A DNA stretch of 64,000 nucleotides from Streptomyces griseoviridis (GCF_005222485.1 NZ_CP029078.1:2322001-2386000); one strand, 5' to 3'; shown: positions 18,551-27,846, counted from the first letter of the stretch. Notes: generated by a model not told the origin, from the sequence alone. Made by a program: numbers and translations.

Positions 18551-19024
18551 CTAGGTGTCGGCGCGCCCCTCCCCCGCCAGCGCGGCGACCCGTTCGACCG
18601 CGAACGCGTACCCCTGCACCCCGCACCCGGCGATGACCCCGTCGGCGCGCAGCGAGACGTAGGAGTGGTGGCGGAAGGACTCGCGCCGGTGGATGTTGGA
18701 GATGTGCACCTCCAGCACGGGCAGCCCGTCGCAGGTGTTGAGAGCGTCCAGGATGGCGACCGAGGTGTGCGAGTAGGCACCGGGGTTGATCACGATGCCG
18801 CTGTGGTTCAGCCGCGCCTCATGGATCCAGTCGACCAGTTCGCCCTCGTGGTTGGACTGCCGCAGGTCCACCGTGCCGCCGTGCGCCGCCGCCGCCTTGA
18901 CGCACAGCGCCTCGACGTCGGCGAGCGTCTCGGAACCGTAGATCTCCGGCTGGCGCTGCCCGAGCAGGTTCAGATTGGGGCCGTTGAGAATCATGATCGG
19001 GGCGTGGGCCAGGCTGCGGGGCAC
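18551..19024 (-). CDS. aroQ: Type II 3-dehydroquinate dehydratase
   Basis: 157 residues from GTG 19024, chosen because GGAGGAA stands just upstream and length matches the family. Cytoplasmic dodecameric enzyme of the shikimate pathway converting 3-dehydroquinate to 3-dehydroshikimate. Motifs: [17 protein letters not shown] with catalytic Arg and Tyr (about 14-30), [30 protein letters not shown] with active-site Asn and His, and [19 protein letters not shown] with the second catalytic His. It stands alone, away from other aro genes, as is usual in Streptomyces. It is divergent from the MFS porter, sharing a 156-bp spacer. Confidence 0.96.
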   Translation of the reverse strand: MPRSLAHAPIMILNGPNLNLLGQRQPEIYGSETLADVEALCVKAAAAHGGTVDLRQSNHEGELVDWIHEARLNHSGIVINPGAYSHTSVAILDALNTCDGLPVLEVHISNIHRRESFRHHSYVSLRADGVIAGCGVQGYAFAVERVAALAGEGRADT

Positions 19025-19180
19025 GGTTCCTCCGGTCCGGTCGGATGATGCGATCCGCGAAGGACCGCTGCTCGCACCCGGTCTATCACGGTGCGCGGGC
19101 GCCGGGGCGGCCCCTGCCGGTGAGTGCCGCGCCCCCGCGCGCCCCCGTAACTCGTGATCACCGTGGGTAGTTGACGCGAC

Positions 19181-20485
19181 ATGCACGATGCACACACCGT
19201 AAGGGCGCCCTCCATGACGCGGGTCGCCGCGGCCTCGCTCGCCGGAACCGCCATCGAGTTCTACGACTTCTTCGCCTACGGGACCGCGGCGGCGCTGGTC
19301 CTGGGGCCGCTGTTCTTCCCGACCTTCTCGCCGGTCGCCGGAGTGCTGGCCGCCTTCGCGACGTTCGGGGTGGGCTTCGTCGCCCGGCCGCTCGGCGCGG
19401 CGCTGTTCGGGCACCTCGGGGACCGGCGCGGGCGCCGGCCGGTGCTCGTGGTGTCCCTGGTGCTGACGGGGGCGTCCACGGTCGCCGTCGGGTGTGTGCC
19501 GACGTACGAGTCGATCGGGACGGCGGCCCCCGCGCTGCTGCTGGTCCTGCGGTTCGCGCAGGGGCTCGGGGTCGGCGGCGAGTGGGGCGGGGCCGTGCTG
19601 CTGGCCACGGAGCACGCGCCGGCCGAGCGGCGCGCGCTGTGGTCGAGCTTCCCGCAGGTCGGGCCCGCCGTGGGGTTCCTGCTCGCCAACGGCGCGATCC
19701 TGGCGCTGTCGGCGACCCTGTCCGACGCGCAGTTCGCCTCCTGGGGCTGGCGGGTGCCGTTCTGGGCGGCCGGGGTGCTGGCGACGGCGGGTCTGTGGCT
19801 GCGCTCGTCGCTCACCGAGAGCCCCCGGTTCCTGGAGATCGACGACCACGCGCGGGTGCCGTTCGTGGAGGTCGTGCGCGACCACTGGCGGCTGGTCCTG
19901 CTGACGGCGGGCGCGCTCGCCGTCGGGTACGCGATCTTCTACTCGGTGACGACGTGGTCGCTGGCCTACGGGACCGAGCGGCTCGGGGTGAGCCGTACCG
20001 TCATGCTGACCTGTGTGATGGCCGCCGTGGCGGTGAAGGGCACGCTGATGCCGGTGATGGCGCTGCTCGGGGACCGCTACGGGCGGCGGCCGCTGTGCCT
20101 GATCGGGTGCGGCGCCTCGGCGCTGTGGATGTTCCCGATGGTGGCGCTGCTGTCGACCGGGCAGCCGCTGCCGATGTTCGTGGGGTTCCTGGGGGCGCTG
20201 CTGTCGTTCGCCACGGTGTACGGGGTGATCGCCGCGTATCTGCCGGAGCTGTACGAGCCGCGCATCCGCTGCACGGGCGCGGCCTTCGGCTACAACCTCG
20301 GCGGGGTGCTCGGGGGCGCGCTGACGCCGATCGCGGCGACCGCGCTCGCCGCGCACAGCGGGCGGGTGCCGTGGGGCGTGGGCGCCTATCTGACCGGGAT
20401 GGCGCTGCTGAGCCTGGGCTGTTTCGCGCTGCTGCCGGAGACCCGGCCGGTGCGGGTGGCGGCCGGGCGGCCGGTCATGGATTGA
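19181..20485 (+). CDS. MFS transporter, metabolite:H+ symporter (MHS) family
   Basis: 434 residues; ATG 19181 or ATG 19214 ([20 protein letters not shown]) could be the start, the latter giving the usual family N-terminus. Twelve predicted TM helices. Motifs typical of the proline/betaine/shikimate MHS group: [18 protein letters not shown] in TM1, [18 protein letters not shown] between TM2 and TM3, [18 protein letters not shown] in TM4, and [13 protein letters not shown] in the second half. It should import a small organic acid or osmolyte with protons. Neighbouring aroQ makes a shikimate-pathway ligand conceivable, but this is only positional. Its 3' end overlaps the antiporter gene by 11 bp, convergent. 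Confidence 0.93.
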   Translation: MHDAHTVRAPSMTRVAAASLAGTAIEFYDFFAYGTAAALVLGPLFFPTFSPVAGVLAAFATFGVGFVARPLGAALFGHLGDRRGRRPVLVVSLVLTGASTVAVGCVPTYESIGTAAPALLLVLRFAQGLGVGGEWGGAVLLATEHAPAERRALWSSFPQVGPAVGFLLANGAILALSATLSDAQFASWGWRVPFWAAGVLATAGLWLRSSLTESPRFLEIDDHARVPFVEVVRDHWRLVLLTAGALAVGYAIFYSVTTWSLAYGTERLGVSRTVMLTCVMAAVAVKGTLMPVMALLGDRYGRRPLCLIGCGASALWMFPMVALLSTGQPLPMFVGFLGALLSFATVYGVIAAYLPELYEPRIRCTGAAFGYNLGGVLGGALTPIAATALAAHSGRVPWGVGAYLTGMALLSLGCFALLPETRPVRVAAGRPVMD

Positions 20486-21572
20486 TCGCCAGTTCCAGGT
20501 AGGCCGCGAACAGCACCAGGTGGACGCCGCCCTGGAGCGGGGTGGCGCGGCCCGGGACCACGGTCAGCGAGCTGACCACGACGGTGAGCGCAAGCAGCAC
20601 CAGATGGGTGTCGCCGAGGCCGAGGACGAGCGGCCCGGAGAGCCAGATCGACGCCAGGGCGACGGCGGGGATGGTCAGGCCGATGCTGGCCATGGCGGAG
20701 CCGAGGGCGAGGTTGAGGCTGGTCTGCACCCGGTCGCGGCGGGCGGAGCGGAGCGCCGCGATGGTCTCGGGCAGCAGCACCAGCAGGGCGATGATCACAC
20801 CGACGACGGCGTGGTGGAGCCCGGCCGCCTCCACGCCCGACTCGATGGTGGGCGACACGCCCTTCGCGAGGCCGACCACGCCGATCAGGGCGAGGCCGAG
20901 CAGTCCGAGGCTGGTCCAGGCGGTGCGGGCGGAGGGCGCGTCGGCGTGGTCGTCCTGGGTGATCGGCTCCCCCAGGCGGGTGAGGGGGAGGAAGTAGTCC
21001 CGGTGCCGCACGGTCTGGGTGGTGACGAACAGGCCGTACAGGATCAGTGAGGAGATCGCGGCGAAGGTGAGCTGGACGCCGGAGAACTCCGGTCCCGGCT
21101 TGCTGGTGGTGAAGGTCGGCAGCACCAGGCTGAGGGTGGCCAGGGTGGCGACGGTGGCGAGGGCCGCGCCGGTGCCCTCGGGGTTGAAGACGGCGGTGCC
21201 GTGGCGCAGCGAGGCGACCAGCAGGCAGAGGCCGACGATGCCGTTGCAGGTGATCATCACTGCGGCGAAGACGGTGTCGCGGGCCAGGGTCGTGCTCTTG
21301 TCGCCGCCGTCGATCATGAGGGTGACGATGAGGGCGACCTCGATGATCGTCACGGCGACGGCCAGGACGAGGGAGCCGAAAGGCTCGCCGACCCGGTGGG
21401 CGACCACCTCGGCGTGGTGGACGGCCGCGAGGACGGCTCCGGCCAGGACCAGGGTGACCAGCGCGACGATGACGCCAGGCAGATCGCGGCCCCAGGTGAG
21501 GATCAGCAGGACGACCGCGAGCACGGGCACACCGGACGTCCAGTGTGCGAGCGACCTGAGCGTGGCGATCAT
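20475..21572 (-). CDS. Calcium/cation:proton antiporter (CaCA, ChaA-like)
   Basis: 365 residues from ATG 21572 ([11 protein letters not shown]). About 11 hydrophobic segments. The two inverted alpha-repeats of the CaCA superfamily are visible: [21 protein letters not shown] with its conserved Glu (about 65-85) and [47 protein letters not shown] (about 265-310). Expected to export Ca2+ or Na+/K+ in exchange for H+ across the plasma membrane. It lies 121 bp downstream of terC on the same strand and might be cotranscribed with it, which would place it under the manganese riboswitch; that is unproven. Confidence 0.92.
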   Translation of the reverse strand: MIATLRSLAHWTSGVPVLAVVLLILTWGRDLPGVIVALVTLVLAGAVLAAVHHAEVVAHRVGEPFGSLVLAVAVTIIEVALIVTLMIDGGDKSTTLARDTVFAAVMITCNGIVGLCLLVASLRHGTAVFNPEGTGAALATVATLATLSLVLPTFTTSKPGPEFSGVQLTFAAISSLILYGLFVTTQTVRHRDYFLPLTRLGEPITQDDHADAPSARTAWTSLGLLGLALIGVVGLAKGVSPTIESGVEAAGLHHAVVGVIIALLVLLPETIAALRSARRDRVQTSLNLALGSAMASIGLTIPAVALASIWLSGPLVLGLGDTHLVLLALTVVVSSLTVVPGRATPLQGGVHLVLFAAYLELAINP

Positions 21573-21693
21573 GCAGCGATCGTCGCAGAGCGGTCGGGGC
21601 GCCGCATGTCCTGCGGCGGGGTGGAGCACCGGGAGCGGTGCCCGGCCGATGCCGTGCGCCGCTCCCGGCGGTGGTGTCCGCGTGTCACGGTTG

Positions 21694-22695
21694 TCAGGCC
21701 TCGACGCTGTCCTTGGGGGCGTCGTCGCCCTCGGTCCGGGCCGCCTCGGCCGCCGCCTGCTTCTTGGAGGCGTAGAGGCTGGTGATCGTGGTGACGATCA
21801 GGACGCCGCAGATCACACCCAGCGAGACGGGTATGGAGATCACCGGGACATGGACGCCGGCCTCGTGCAGCGCGTGCAGCACGAGCTTGACGCCGATGAA
21901 GCCCAGGATGATCGACAGACCGTAGCTGAGGTGGACCAGCTTCTTCAGCAGCCCGCCGATGAGGAAGTACAGCTGGCGCAGGCCCATCAGCGCGAACGCG
22001 TTGGCCGTGAACACGATGTACGGGTCCTGGGTGAGGCCGAAGATCGCGGGGATGGAGTCCAGCGCGAACAGGACGTCGGTGGTGCCGATCGCGAGCATCA
22101 CGACCAGCATCGGGGTCATGACCCGCTTGCCGTTCTGCTCGATCCACAGCTTGGTGCCGTGGTAGCGGTCGGCGACACCGAAGCGGCGCTCGGCGGCCTT
22201 GAGGAGCTTGTTCTCCTGGAACTCCTCGTCGTCCTCGTCGGCCCGCGCCTCCTGGACGAGCTTCCAGGCGGTCCAGATCAGGAAGGCGCCGAAGAGGAAG
22301 AAGACCCAGGAGAAGCTGGCGAGGATGGCGGCGCCCGCGGCGATGAAGACCGCCCGCAGCACCAGGGCTATCAGGACGCCGATGAGCAGGACCCGCTGCT
22401 GGTACTGGGACGGGACCGCGAACTTCGCCATGATCAGGACGAAGACGAAGAGGTTGTCGACGCTCAGCGACTTCTCGGTGATGAAGCCGGCGAAGAACTC
22501 ACCCGCGGGCTGTCCGCCGCCGAAGACGAGCAGTCCGAGCCCGAACAGGCCGGCGAGGGTGATCCAGACGACCGTCCAGATTCCGGCTTCCTTGATGGAA
22601 ACGTCGTGCGGCTTGCGGCCGATGAAGAAATCGACCGCGATCAGGGCGGCTAGGCCCACGATGGTCAGGACCCATAGGGCCAAGGAAACATCCAC
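21694..22695 (-). CDS. TerC-family membrane metal transporter
   Basis: 333 residues from GTG 22695, fixed by GGAGG 4 nt upstream. About seven to nine TM helices; TerC-family blocks ALIAVDFFIGRKPHDVSIKEAGIWT, GFITEKSLSVDNLFVFVLIM (Asp-rich SVDNLFVF signature), VLFALDSIPAIFGLTQDPYIVFTANAFALMGLRQLYFLI and YGLSIILGFIGVKLVLHAL are intact. TerC proteins of the Alx/MntP-like type export Mn2+ or help metalate exoenzymes. A predicted manganese riboswitch in the leader agrees with a manganese role. It neighbours two TerD-family genes, forming a ter-like cluster, but has its own promoter. Confidence 0.95.
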   Translation of the reverse strand: MDVSLALWVLTIVGLAALIAVDFFIGRKPHDVSIKEAGIWTVVWITLAGLFGLGLLVFGGGQPAGEFFAGFITEKSLSVDNLFVFVLIMAKFAVPSQYQQRVLLIGVLIALVLRAVFIAAGAAILASFSWVFFLFGAFLIWTAWKLVQEARADEDDEEFQENKLLKAAERRFGVADRYHGTKLWIEQNGKRVMTPMLVVMLAIGTTDVLFALDSIPAIFGLTQDPYIVFTANAFALMGLRQLYFLIGGLLKKLVHLSYGLSIILGFIGVKLVLHALHEAGVHVPVISIPVSLGVICGVLIVTTITSLYASKKQAAAEAARTEGDDAPKDSVEA

Positions 22696-22741
22696 TGCGC
22701 CTCCGGCAGTACGTAACGGCAAATGTCAGCGTCGTCGCTGC

Positions 22742-22838
22742 CGGAGGTCTCTTCCACCCAGGATGGGCCGACGCCCCGGGATCTGGCCTGATCCGTATTG
22801 ACGGGTACGCCGCAGTTGGCAGGGAGTACTCCCCTCCG
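22742..22838 (-). ncRNA. yybP-ykoY (Mn2+) riboswitch in the terC leader
   Basis: Minus-strand RNA begins CGGAGGGGAGTACTCCC, carrying the GGGGAGUA hallmark of the yybP-ykoY class, and ends GGGUGGAAGAGACCUCCG, carrying the class's 3' GA-rich/ACCU segment. P1 is six perfect pairs: CGGAGG (22838-22833) with CCTCCG (22747-22742). A GC-rich internal stem (around CCCGGGGCGUCGGCCC) fits P3/P4. The downstream gene is terC, the most common partner of this class. Downstream, CCTCCGGCAG (22747-22738) is perfectly complementary over 10 nt to CTGCCGGAGG (22709-22700), which contains the terC ribosome site. P1 formation would therefore free the site, predicting an ON switch for Mn2+. Confidence 0.78.
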
Positions 22839-22846
22839 TACGGAAA

Positions 22847-22876
22847 ACAGTACCCCAATCACCAAGGATTGGTAAA
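22847..22876 (-). promoter_or_regulatory. Promoter of the terC riboswitch transcript
   Basis: Minus strand: TTTACC (22876-22871), 18-bp spacer, TACTGT (22852-22847), in an unusually AT-rich patch for this genome. The predicted start site falls at about 22840, right at the 5' strand of riboswitch P1, which is the expected distance for a leader aptamer. Confidence 0.5.
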
Positions 22877-22921
22877 GCGATTGGCAAAGAAACCATCAAA
22901 TCCGCAGGTCAGGACTCTTTA

Positions 22922-24859
22922 CTAGTACTTGGTACGGGCTGTCGCCACCCGGGCGAGCACCTGCTGGAGCACCTCGCTGCCGGGCGGCACCAGCGCCGGC
23001 TCGTACGTCCAGGCGTGCCCCACCCACGGGTCGGCGAGATGGTCGTCGGCCACCGGCGTCAGTCGCATCAGCGAACGCCACAGCAGGTCGAGCAGCGGCC
23101 CGTACCCGTCGGCGTCCTCCCGGTCCGCGACCATCAGCAGATGGACGCCGACCGCGGGGCCCTCGTCCGCGAGGTAACGCAGCTGGGTCACCGCGCGGTC
23201 GTCGAAGCCGTGCGGGAAGTCGTTGACGATCAGCAGCTGCTCGGCGGTGTCCACCTCGGGCGGCAGGGAGTCGGCCGCGCCGCCGCGCACCGCCATCTGC
23301 ACCAGGTCGACGCGCCGGGTGAGCCGGCCGAGCACCTCGGCCACGCCCCCGGCCCCCAGGGCGGGCGGAGCGGCGAGGGCGCCGGTGCCGACCAGCGGCG
23401 CGAGCGCCTCCCTGCCGGTGCCCGCCGGGTCGATGACCTGCACGGCGAACTCGTGCGCCGGGTACACGGCGAGGAGCCGGGCCGCGACCGCGACCGCCGT
23501 GTCCAGCGCGAGCCGCCGCAGCCGGTGCGGGTCGGCGAACGACTCGTCGAGCACGCCGGTGCGGCCGCTGTCGATCCACAGACCGCGCTCCAGCGGCAGC
23601 CTGACCAGCATCGGTATGCGCAGCGGGCCGCTCTCGGGCAGACGCAGATCGCCCAGCCGCACGGCCATCGGCAGCTCCATGGGTACCCGGTAGCCGTGCC
23701 ACACGGGGTTGTCCCAGCGCGCGTAGGCGGGCGGCAGGGCGGGCTCGACGACGTCGGACTCGGCGGCGAGCTGCGCGAGGTCCCGGTCGAGGGCGGCCCT
23801 GGCCCGGTCGACGAGTTCGGCGTGTCGGGCACGGGCCGCCTCGCGCACCGCGTCGCCCTGGCCGCCGATCCTGCTGCGCGGGTCGGACAGAACCTGGTCC
23901 AGCTCCTTCTCCTGGCGCGAGTCGGCGAAGTCCACGGCGCTGCGGTAGGCGGCGGTGGTCCTGGCCAGGTCCTCGAACATGCCCCAGACCTGGTTGTAGA
24001 GCCGCTCGTCCATGGACCAGCCGTTGGCGTCGCCCGCGACGGGCTGCGGGTGCTGCCCCGCCGGCGGCGGGGGCGGGGGCGGCGGGGCCGTCGCGCGGCG
24101 GCCCGGGTGGGTGTAGTCGACCGGGCCGCCCGCCATCGGCGGGGCGACCGCGGAGGAGGTGTCGGGGGCCCCTGGCGGGGTGTCCTGCGGCCCGTACGGG
24201 GAGGTGGCCCGCGGTGCGGCGGCCTGGTCCGGTTGCGGGGCGCCGCTGTGGCGGGTGCGGTCGCCGTCGGCCGTGCGCTGCCGCGGGGGCGCCGCGACGG
24301 AGCGGGCGAGCCCCTGTGCCACCGCCTCGTGGACGGTGTCCGCCAGCCGGACCGCATCGGGCAGGCCCTGGTCGGCGAGGAGCGCGGCGAGTCCGTCGGC
24401 GTACCCCTGGCCGACCGCGCGCACCTTCCAGGCGCCCTGTCTGCGGTACAGCTCCAGGGCGACGACGGCGGACTCGGTGTCGAGGCCGGTGAGGGTGAAG
24501 GTGGCCAGCTCGGTGCCGTCGAGGCCGGTGACCGCGACGAAGGGCGCCGCGACGGCGCCGAACCGGGCGGGGACGCCCACGCCGGCGGGCAGGGCGAGCA
24601 GCACGCTGAGGCGGTGCGCGGACTCCGGCATCGCGCCGAGGTCCACGGCCAGCCGGTGGGCGGTCGCCGCCTGCTTGGGGACCTCCAGGCCGGGCAGGGC
24701 GGGGGCGCCCGGGTGGGCGACCCCTTCCCAGCCGCGCACCGTGCCGTGCTCGTCGCCGATCGCCACCGCGGCGACGACCGGTGAGCCTGCCGAGATCCTG
24801 ATCTCCAGGCGGACCTGGGAGAGCGGGTGGTTCTGCCCCCGCGTCAGCTCGGCCGTCAT
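22922..24859 (-). CDS. TerD-domain protein with proline-rich linker and FtsK-like C-terminal half
   Basis: 645 residues. Residues about 1-190 form a TerD-like beta domain (GYADGLAALLADQGL at its end) that lacks the GDNLVGG calcium loop seen in the neighbouring TerD. About 190-290 is a disordered Pro/Ala/Gln/Thr linker with a run of ten prolines. About 290-390 is charged and helical. The last about 230 residues (PMLVRLPLERGLWIDSG...LRRLALDTAVAVAARLLAVYPAHEFAVQVIDPAG...EQLLIVNDFPHGF...GVHLLMVADRED) resemble an FtsK/SpoIIIE-type ATPase core, including a Walker-B-like strand (LLIVNDF), but no GKS/T P-loop is present, so it is probably a dead ATPase or scaffold. It follows terD by 63 bp and should share its damage-type promoter. 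The FtsK link is tentative. Confidence 0.85.
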   Translation of the reverse strand: MTAELTRGQNHPLSQVRLEIRISAGSPVVAAVAIGDEHGTVRGWEGVAHPGAPALPGLEVPKQAATAHRLAVDLGAMPESAHRLSVLLALPAGVGVPARFGAVAAPFVAVTGLDGTELATFTLTGLDTESAVVALELYRRQGAWKVRAVGQGYADGLAALLADQGLPDAVRLADTVHEAVAQGLARSVAAPPRQRTADGDRTRHSGAPQPDQAAAPRATSPYGPQDTPPGAPDTSSAVAPPMAGGPVDYTHPGRRATAPPPPPPPPAGQHPQPVAGDANGWSMDERLYNQVWGMFEDLARTTAAYRSAVDFADSRQEKELDQVLSDPRSRIGGQGDAVREAARARHAELVDRARAALDRDLAQLAAESDVVEPALPPAYARWDNPVWHGYRVPMELPMAVRLGDLRLPESGPLRIPMLVRLPLERGLWIDSGRTGVLDESFADPHRLRRLALDTAVAVAARLLAVYPAHEFAVQVIDPAGTGREALAPLVGTGALAAPPALGAGGVAEVLGRLTRRVDLVQMAVRGGAADSLPPEVDTAEQLLIVNDFPHGFDDRAVTQLRYLADEGPAVGVHLLMVADREDADGYGPLLDLLWRSLMRLTPVADDHLADPWVGHAWTYEPALVPPGSEVLQQVLARVATARTKY

Positions 24860-24922
24860 CGCCTTCAGTCCCCCCGTGTCGCCCGGTGATGTCGTGTCGT
24901 GCGCCGCCCCGCCCGGCGTCTC

Positions 24923-25501
24923 CTACAGGTGCGGCAGGATCGTCGGCATCAGGTCCTGGAAGGTGCGGCCGTTGGCCGGGGAGCCGAGCGCGGTCAGCGT
25001 CCAGCCCGCGCCCGCGCGGTGCACCTTCGCCATGATCTGGGCCGTGTAGGCGCCGCCGCCGGCCAGCGTGTAGCGGGCCAGTTCCTGGCCGTTGGTCTCG
25101 TCGACCAGACGGCAGAACGCGTTCTGCACCTCCTGGAAGGTCTGACCGGTGAAGGAGTTGACGGTGAAGACGATCTGGTCGATGTGGACCGGCACCCGAG
25201 ACAGGTCGACGAGGATCGACTCGTCGTCGCTGCCCTGACCGACACCGCCGACGAGGTTGTCGCCGGTGTGACGCACCGAGCCGTCGTCGCTCACCAGGTG
25301 GCGGAAGAACACCACGTCGACCGGCTGCTTGTCGGCGAACAGGACGGCGGAGGCGTCGAGGTCGATCTCGCGTGTGCGCGAGCCGAACAGACCGCGCCGC
25401 GGAGCCGCCTGCCAGCCGAGACCCATGCGTACCGCGGTCAGGCTGCCCCCGTCGCTCTTCTCCAGACTGATGGCCTGACCCTTGGTCATGTTGACGGTCA
25501 C
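24923..25501 (-). CDS. terD: TerD-family calcium-binding stress protein
   Basis: 192 residues from GTG 25501 (AGGGGAA upstream). Canonical single TerD domain: KGQAISLEKSDGG, GLGWQ, DLDASAVLF, the calcium-site segments HTGDNLVGGVGQGSDDESILVDLSRVP, FTVNSFTGQTFQEVQNAFCRLVD, and ELARYTLAGG. TerD proteins bind Ca2+ and act in tellurite, oxidative and developmental stress responses; in Streptomyces, TerD levels are reported to affect differentiation. First gene of a two-gene unit with the larger TerD-domain protein. Its upstream region carries a RecA-NDp-type promoter matching those of uvrA, uvrB and ogt, which would put it in the DNA-damage response. It is separated from uvrB by a strong terminator hairpin. 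Confidence 0.96.
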   Translation of the reverse strand: MTVNMTKGQAISLEKSDGGSLTAVRMGLGWQAAPRRGLFGSRTREIDLDASAVLFADKQPVDVVFFRHLVSDDGSVRHTGDNLVGGVGQGSDDESILVDLSRVPVHIDQIVFTVNSFTGQTFQEVQNAFCRLVDETNGQELARYTLAGGGAYTAQIMAKVHRAGAGWTLTALGSPANGRTFQDLMPTILPHL

Positions 25502-25558
25502 GCGCTGATTCCCCTCTCGGACGTTCCCCTGTTGCCGCGGAGTCCGCGGTTGACCAAA

Positions 25559-25581
25559 ACCCTATGCAGGGGCACTGACAG
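25559..25581 (-). promoter_or_regulatory. RecA-NDp/PafBC-type promoter of terD
   Basis: Minus strand: CTGTCAGTGC, 7 bp (CCCTGCA), TAGGGT; 17 bp between box starts, identical spacing to the repair-gene promoters. The -10 is the ideal TAGGGT. The leader is about 50 nt with a ribosome site. This is the only non-repair gene in the window with a strong copy. Confidence 0.7.
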
Positions 25582-25631
25582 TGCCGTACCCCCGTCCACG
25601 CTTTGTGTCGGTCTTGCAACACAGCGCGGGA

Positions 25632-25657
25632 ACGGCGGGGGCAGGGGCCCCCGCCGT
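25632..25657 (-). terminator. Hairpin terminator after uvrB
   Basis: ACGGCGGGGGC (25632-25642) pairs perfectly with GCCCCCGCCGT (25647-25657), 11 pairs with a 4-nt loop, 14 bp beyond the uvrB stop codon and upstream of the terD promoter. No T-run. Confidence 0.75.
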
Positions 25658-25671
25658 CACAGAAGGGGACG

Positions 25672-27807
25672 TCAGGCGAGTCCCGCCTCCTTCATCTGGC
25701 GGAGTTCCTTCTTCATCTCGGAGACCTCGTCGCGCAGCCGGGCCGCGACCTCGAACTGGAGGTCGCCAGCGGCGGCCCGCATCCGCTCGGTCATCTCCTC
25801 GATCTGGTCCGCGAGGTCGGCCGCGGGGCGGTCGGTGGGGACCGTCTCCTTGGCCTTGCCCTTGCCCTTGGCGGACTTGGCCGCCTTGGCGCCGAGGGCG
25901 GGCACCGGCGTCTTGGCTCCCTTGCCGTCCTTGGCCTTGCGGTAGCCGGAGCCGAGCAGCTGCTCGGTGTCGACGTCCTCGCGGGCGATCTGCGCCACGA
26001 TGTCGTTGATCTTCTTGCGCAGCGGCTGCGGGTCGATGCCGCGTTCCTTGTTGTAGGCGACCTGCTTCTCGCGGCGCCGGTTGGTCTCGTCGATGGCCCG
26101 CTCCATCGCCGGGGTGATCTTGTCGGCGTACATGTGGACCTGACCGGAGACGTTGCGCGCGGCGCGGCCGATGGTCTGGATCAGCGAGGTGCCGGAGCGC
26201 AGGAAGCCCTCCTTGTCGGCGTCGAGGATCGCCACCAGGGACACCTCGGGCAGGTCGAGGCCCTCACGGAGGAGGTTGATGCCGACCAGGACGTCGAACT
26301 CGCCGGCCCGCAGCTCGCGCAGCAGCTCGATGCGGCGCAGGGTGTCGACGTCGCTGTGCAGGTAGCGGACCTGGATGCCCAGCTCGAGGAAGTAGTCGGT
26401 GAGGTCCTCGGCCATCTTCTTGGTGAGCGTGGTGACCAGGACGCGTTCGTCCTTCTCGGTGCGCTTGCGGATCTCGTGCACCAGGTCGTCGATCTGGCCC
26501 TCGGTGGGCTTGACGACGACCTCGGGGTCGATGAGGCCGGTGGGGCGGATGATCTGCTCCACCACGCCGTCACCGCGCGACAGCTCGTACTTGCCGGGGG
26601 TGGCCGACAGGTAGACGGTCTGGCCGACCCGCCCCTGGAACTCCTCCCACTTCAGCGGGCGGTTGTCGAGCGCGGACGGCAGCCTGAAGCCGTGGTCGAC
26701 GAGGGTCCGCTTGCGGGAGGCGTCGCCCTCGTACATGGCGCCGATCTGCGGGACCGTGTTGTGCGACTCGTCGATGACGAGGAGGAAGTCGTCCGGGAAG
26801 TAGTCCAGGAGGGTGTTGGGCGGGGAGCCGGGCTCACGGCCGTCGAAGTGCATCGAGTAGTTCTCCACGCCGGAGCAGGAGCCGATCTGCCGGAGCATCT
26901 CGATGTCGTAGGTGGTGCGCATCCGCAGGCGCTGGGCCTCCAGGAGCTTGCCCTGCTTCTCCAGCTCGGACAGCCGCTCCCCCAGCTCCTTCTCGATGTC
27001 GTTGACCGCGCGCTCCATGCGCTCGGGGCCCGCGACGTAGTGGGAGGCCGGGAAGACGTACAGGTGTTCGTCGTCGCTGATGATCTCGCCGGTGAGCGGG
27101 TGCAGGGTGGAGAGCGCCTCGATCTCGTCACCGAACATCTCGATGCGGACGGCCAGCTCCTCGTAGACCGGGAAGATCTCGATGGTGTCGCCGCGGACCC
27201 GGAAGGTGCCGCGGGTGAAGGCCACGTCGTTGCGGGTGTACTGGATGTCGACGAAGCGGCGCAGCAGCTGGTCGCGGTCGATCTCGTCACCGACCCGGAG
27301 CGGGACCATGCGGTCCACGTACTCCTGGGGGGTGCCGAGGCCGTAGATGCAGGACACCGAGGCGACCACGACGACGTCACGCCGGGTGAGCAGGGAGTTG
27401 GTCGCGGAGTGGCGCAGCCGCTCCACCTCCTCGTTGATCGAGGAGTCCTTCTCGATGTAGGTGTCCGACTGCGGGACATACGCCTCGGGCTGGTAGTAGT
27501 CGTAGTACGAGACGAAGTATTCGACCGCGTTGTTCGGCAGCAGCTCGCGGAACTCGTTGGCCAGCTGGGCGGCGAGTGTCTTGTTCGGCGCCATGACCAG
27601 GGTGGGGCGCTGGAGCTTCTCGATCATCCACGCGGTGGTCGCGGACTTGCCGGTGCCGGTCGCGCCGAGCAGCACGACGTCCTTCTCGCCGGCTTCGACG
27701 CGCCGGGCTAGCTCTGCGATGGCCTGCGGCTGGTCACCGCTGGGCTGGTAGGGGCTGACGACCTCGAAAGGCGCCACCGTGCGTTCGATCTGGGAAACGG
27801 GCCGCAT
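25672..27807 (-). CDS. uvrB: Excinuclease ABC subunit B (UvrB)
   Basis: 711 residues, normal actinobacterial length. Helicase-like damage-verification subunit of nucleotide excision repair. Walker [17 protein letters not shown] (about 49-64), beta-hairpin region [30 protein letters not shown] (about 100-130), DEAD-like box [21 protein letters not shown], helicase C motifs [31 protein letters not shown] and [12 protein letters not shown], a Lys/Ala-rich insertion (about 625-655) and a C-terminal UVR motif ([21 protein letters not shown]) that contacts UvrC. The ATG comes 6 nt after a TACGGT -10 box and has no Shine-Dalgarno, so a leaderless message is likely. Its promoter fills the 39-bp gap after the MHYT gene. 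Confidence 0.98.
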   Translation of the reverse strand: MRPVSQIERTVAPFEVVSPYQPSGDQPQAIAELARRVEAGEKDVVLLGATGTGKSATTAWMIEKLQRPTLVMAPNKTLAAQLANEFRELLPNNAVEYFVSYYDYYQPEAYVPQSDTYIEKDSSINEEVERLRHSATNSLLTRRDVVVVASVSCIYGLGTPQEYVDRMVPLRVGDEIDRDQLLRRFVDIQYTRNDVAFTRGTFRVRGDTIEIFPVYEELAVRIEMFGDEIEALSTLHPLTGEIISDDEHLYVFPASHYVAGPERMERAVNDIEKELGERLSELEKQGKLLEAQRLRMRTTYDIEMLRQIGSCSGVENYSMHFDGREPGSPPNTLLDYFPDDFLLVIDESHNTVPQIGAMYEGDASRKRTLVDHGFRLPSALDNRPLKWEEFQGRVGQTVYLSATPGKYELSRGDGVVEQIIRPTGLIDPEVVVKPTEGQIDDLVHEIRKRTEKDERVLVTTLTKKMAEDLTDYFLELGIQVRYLHSDVDTLRRIELLRELRAGEFDVLVGINLLREGLDLPEVSLVAILDADKEGFLRSGTSLIQTIGRAARNVSGQVHMYADKITPAMERAIDETNRRREKQVAYNKERGIDPQPLRKKINDIVAQIAREDVDTEQLLGSGYRKAKDGKGAKTPVPALGAKAAKSAKGKGKAKETVPTDRPAADLADQIEEMTERMRAAAGDLQFEVAARLRDEVSEMKKELRQMKEAGLA

Positions 27808-27813
27808 GCAACC

Positions 27814-27836
27814 ACCGTACGACCCACCACTGACAA
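27814..27836 (-). promoter_or_regulatory. RecA-NDp/PafBC-type promoter of uvrB
   Basis: Minus strand: TTGTCAGTGG, 7 bp (TGGGTCG), TACGGT; 17 bp between box starts. The first box is a perfect consensus. Six nt separate the -10 from the ATG. The segment from GTCAGTGG to the -10 is nearly identical to the ogt promoter. Confidence 0.8.
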
Positions 27837-27846
27837 TGCGAGGTGA

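Noticed and set aside
22896..25622. 908-residue open frame spanning both TerD-family genes
   Set aside because: It is the alternate frame of the two TerD genes; composition is Arg/Gly/Pro-rich with no domains, typical of high-GC shadows.
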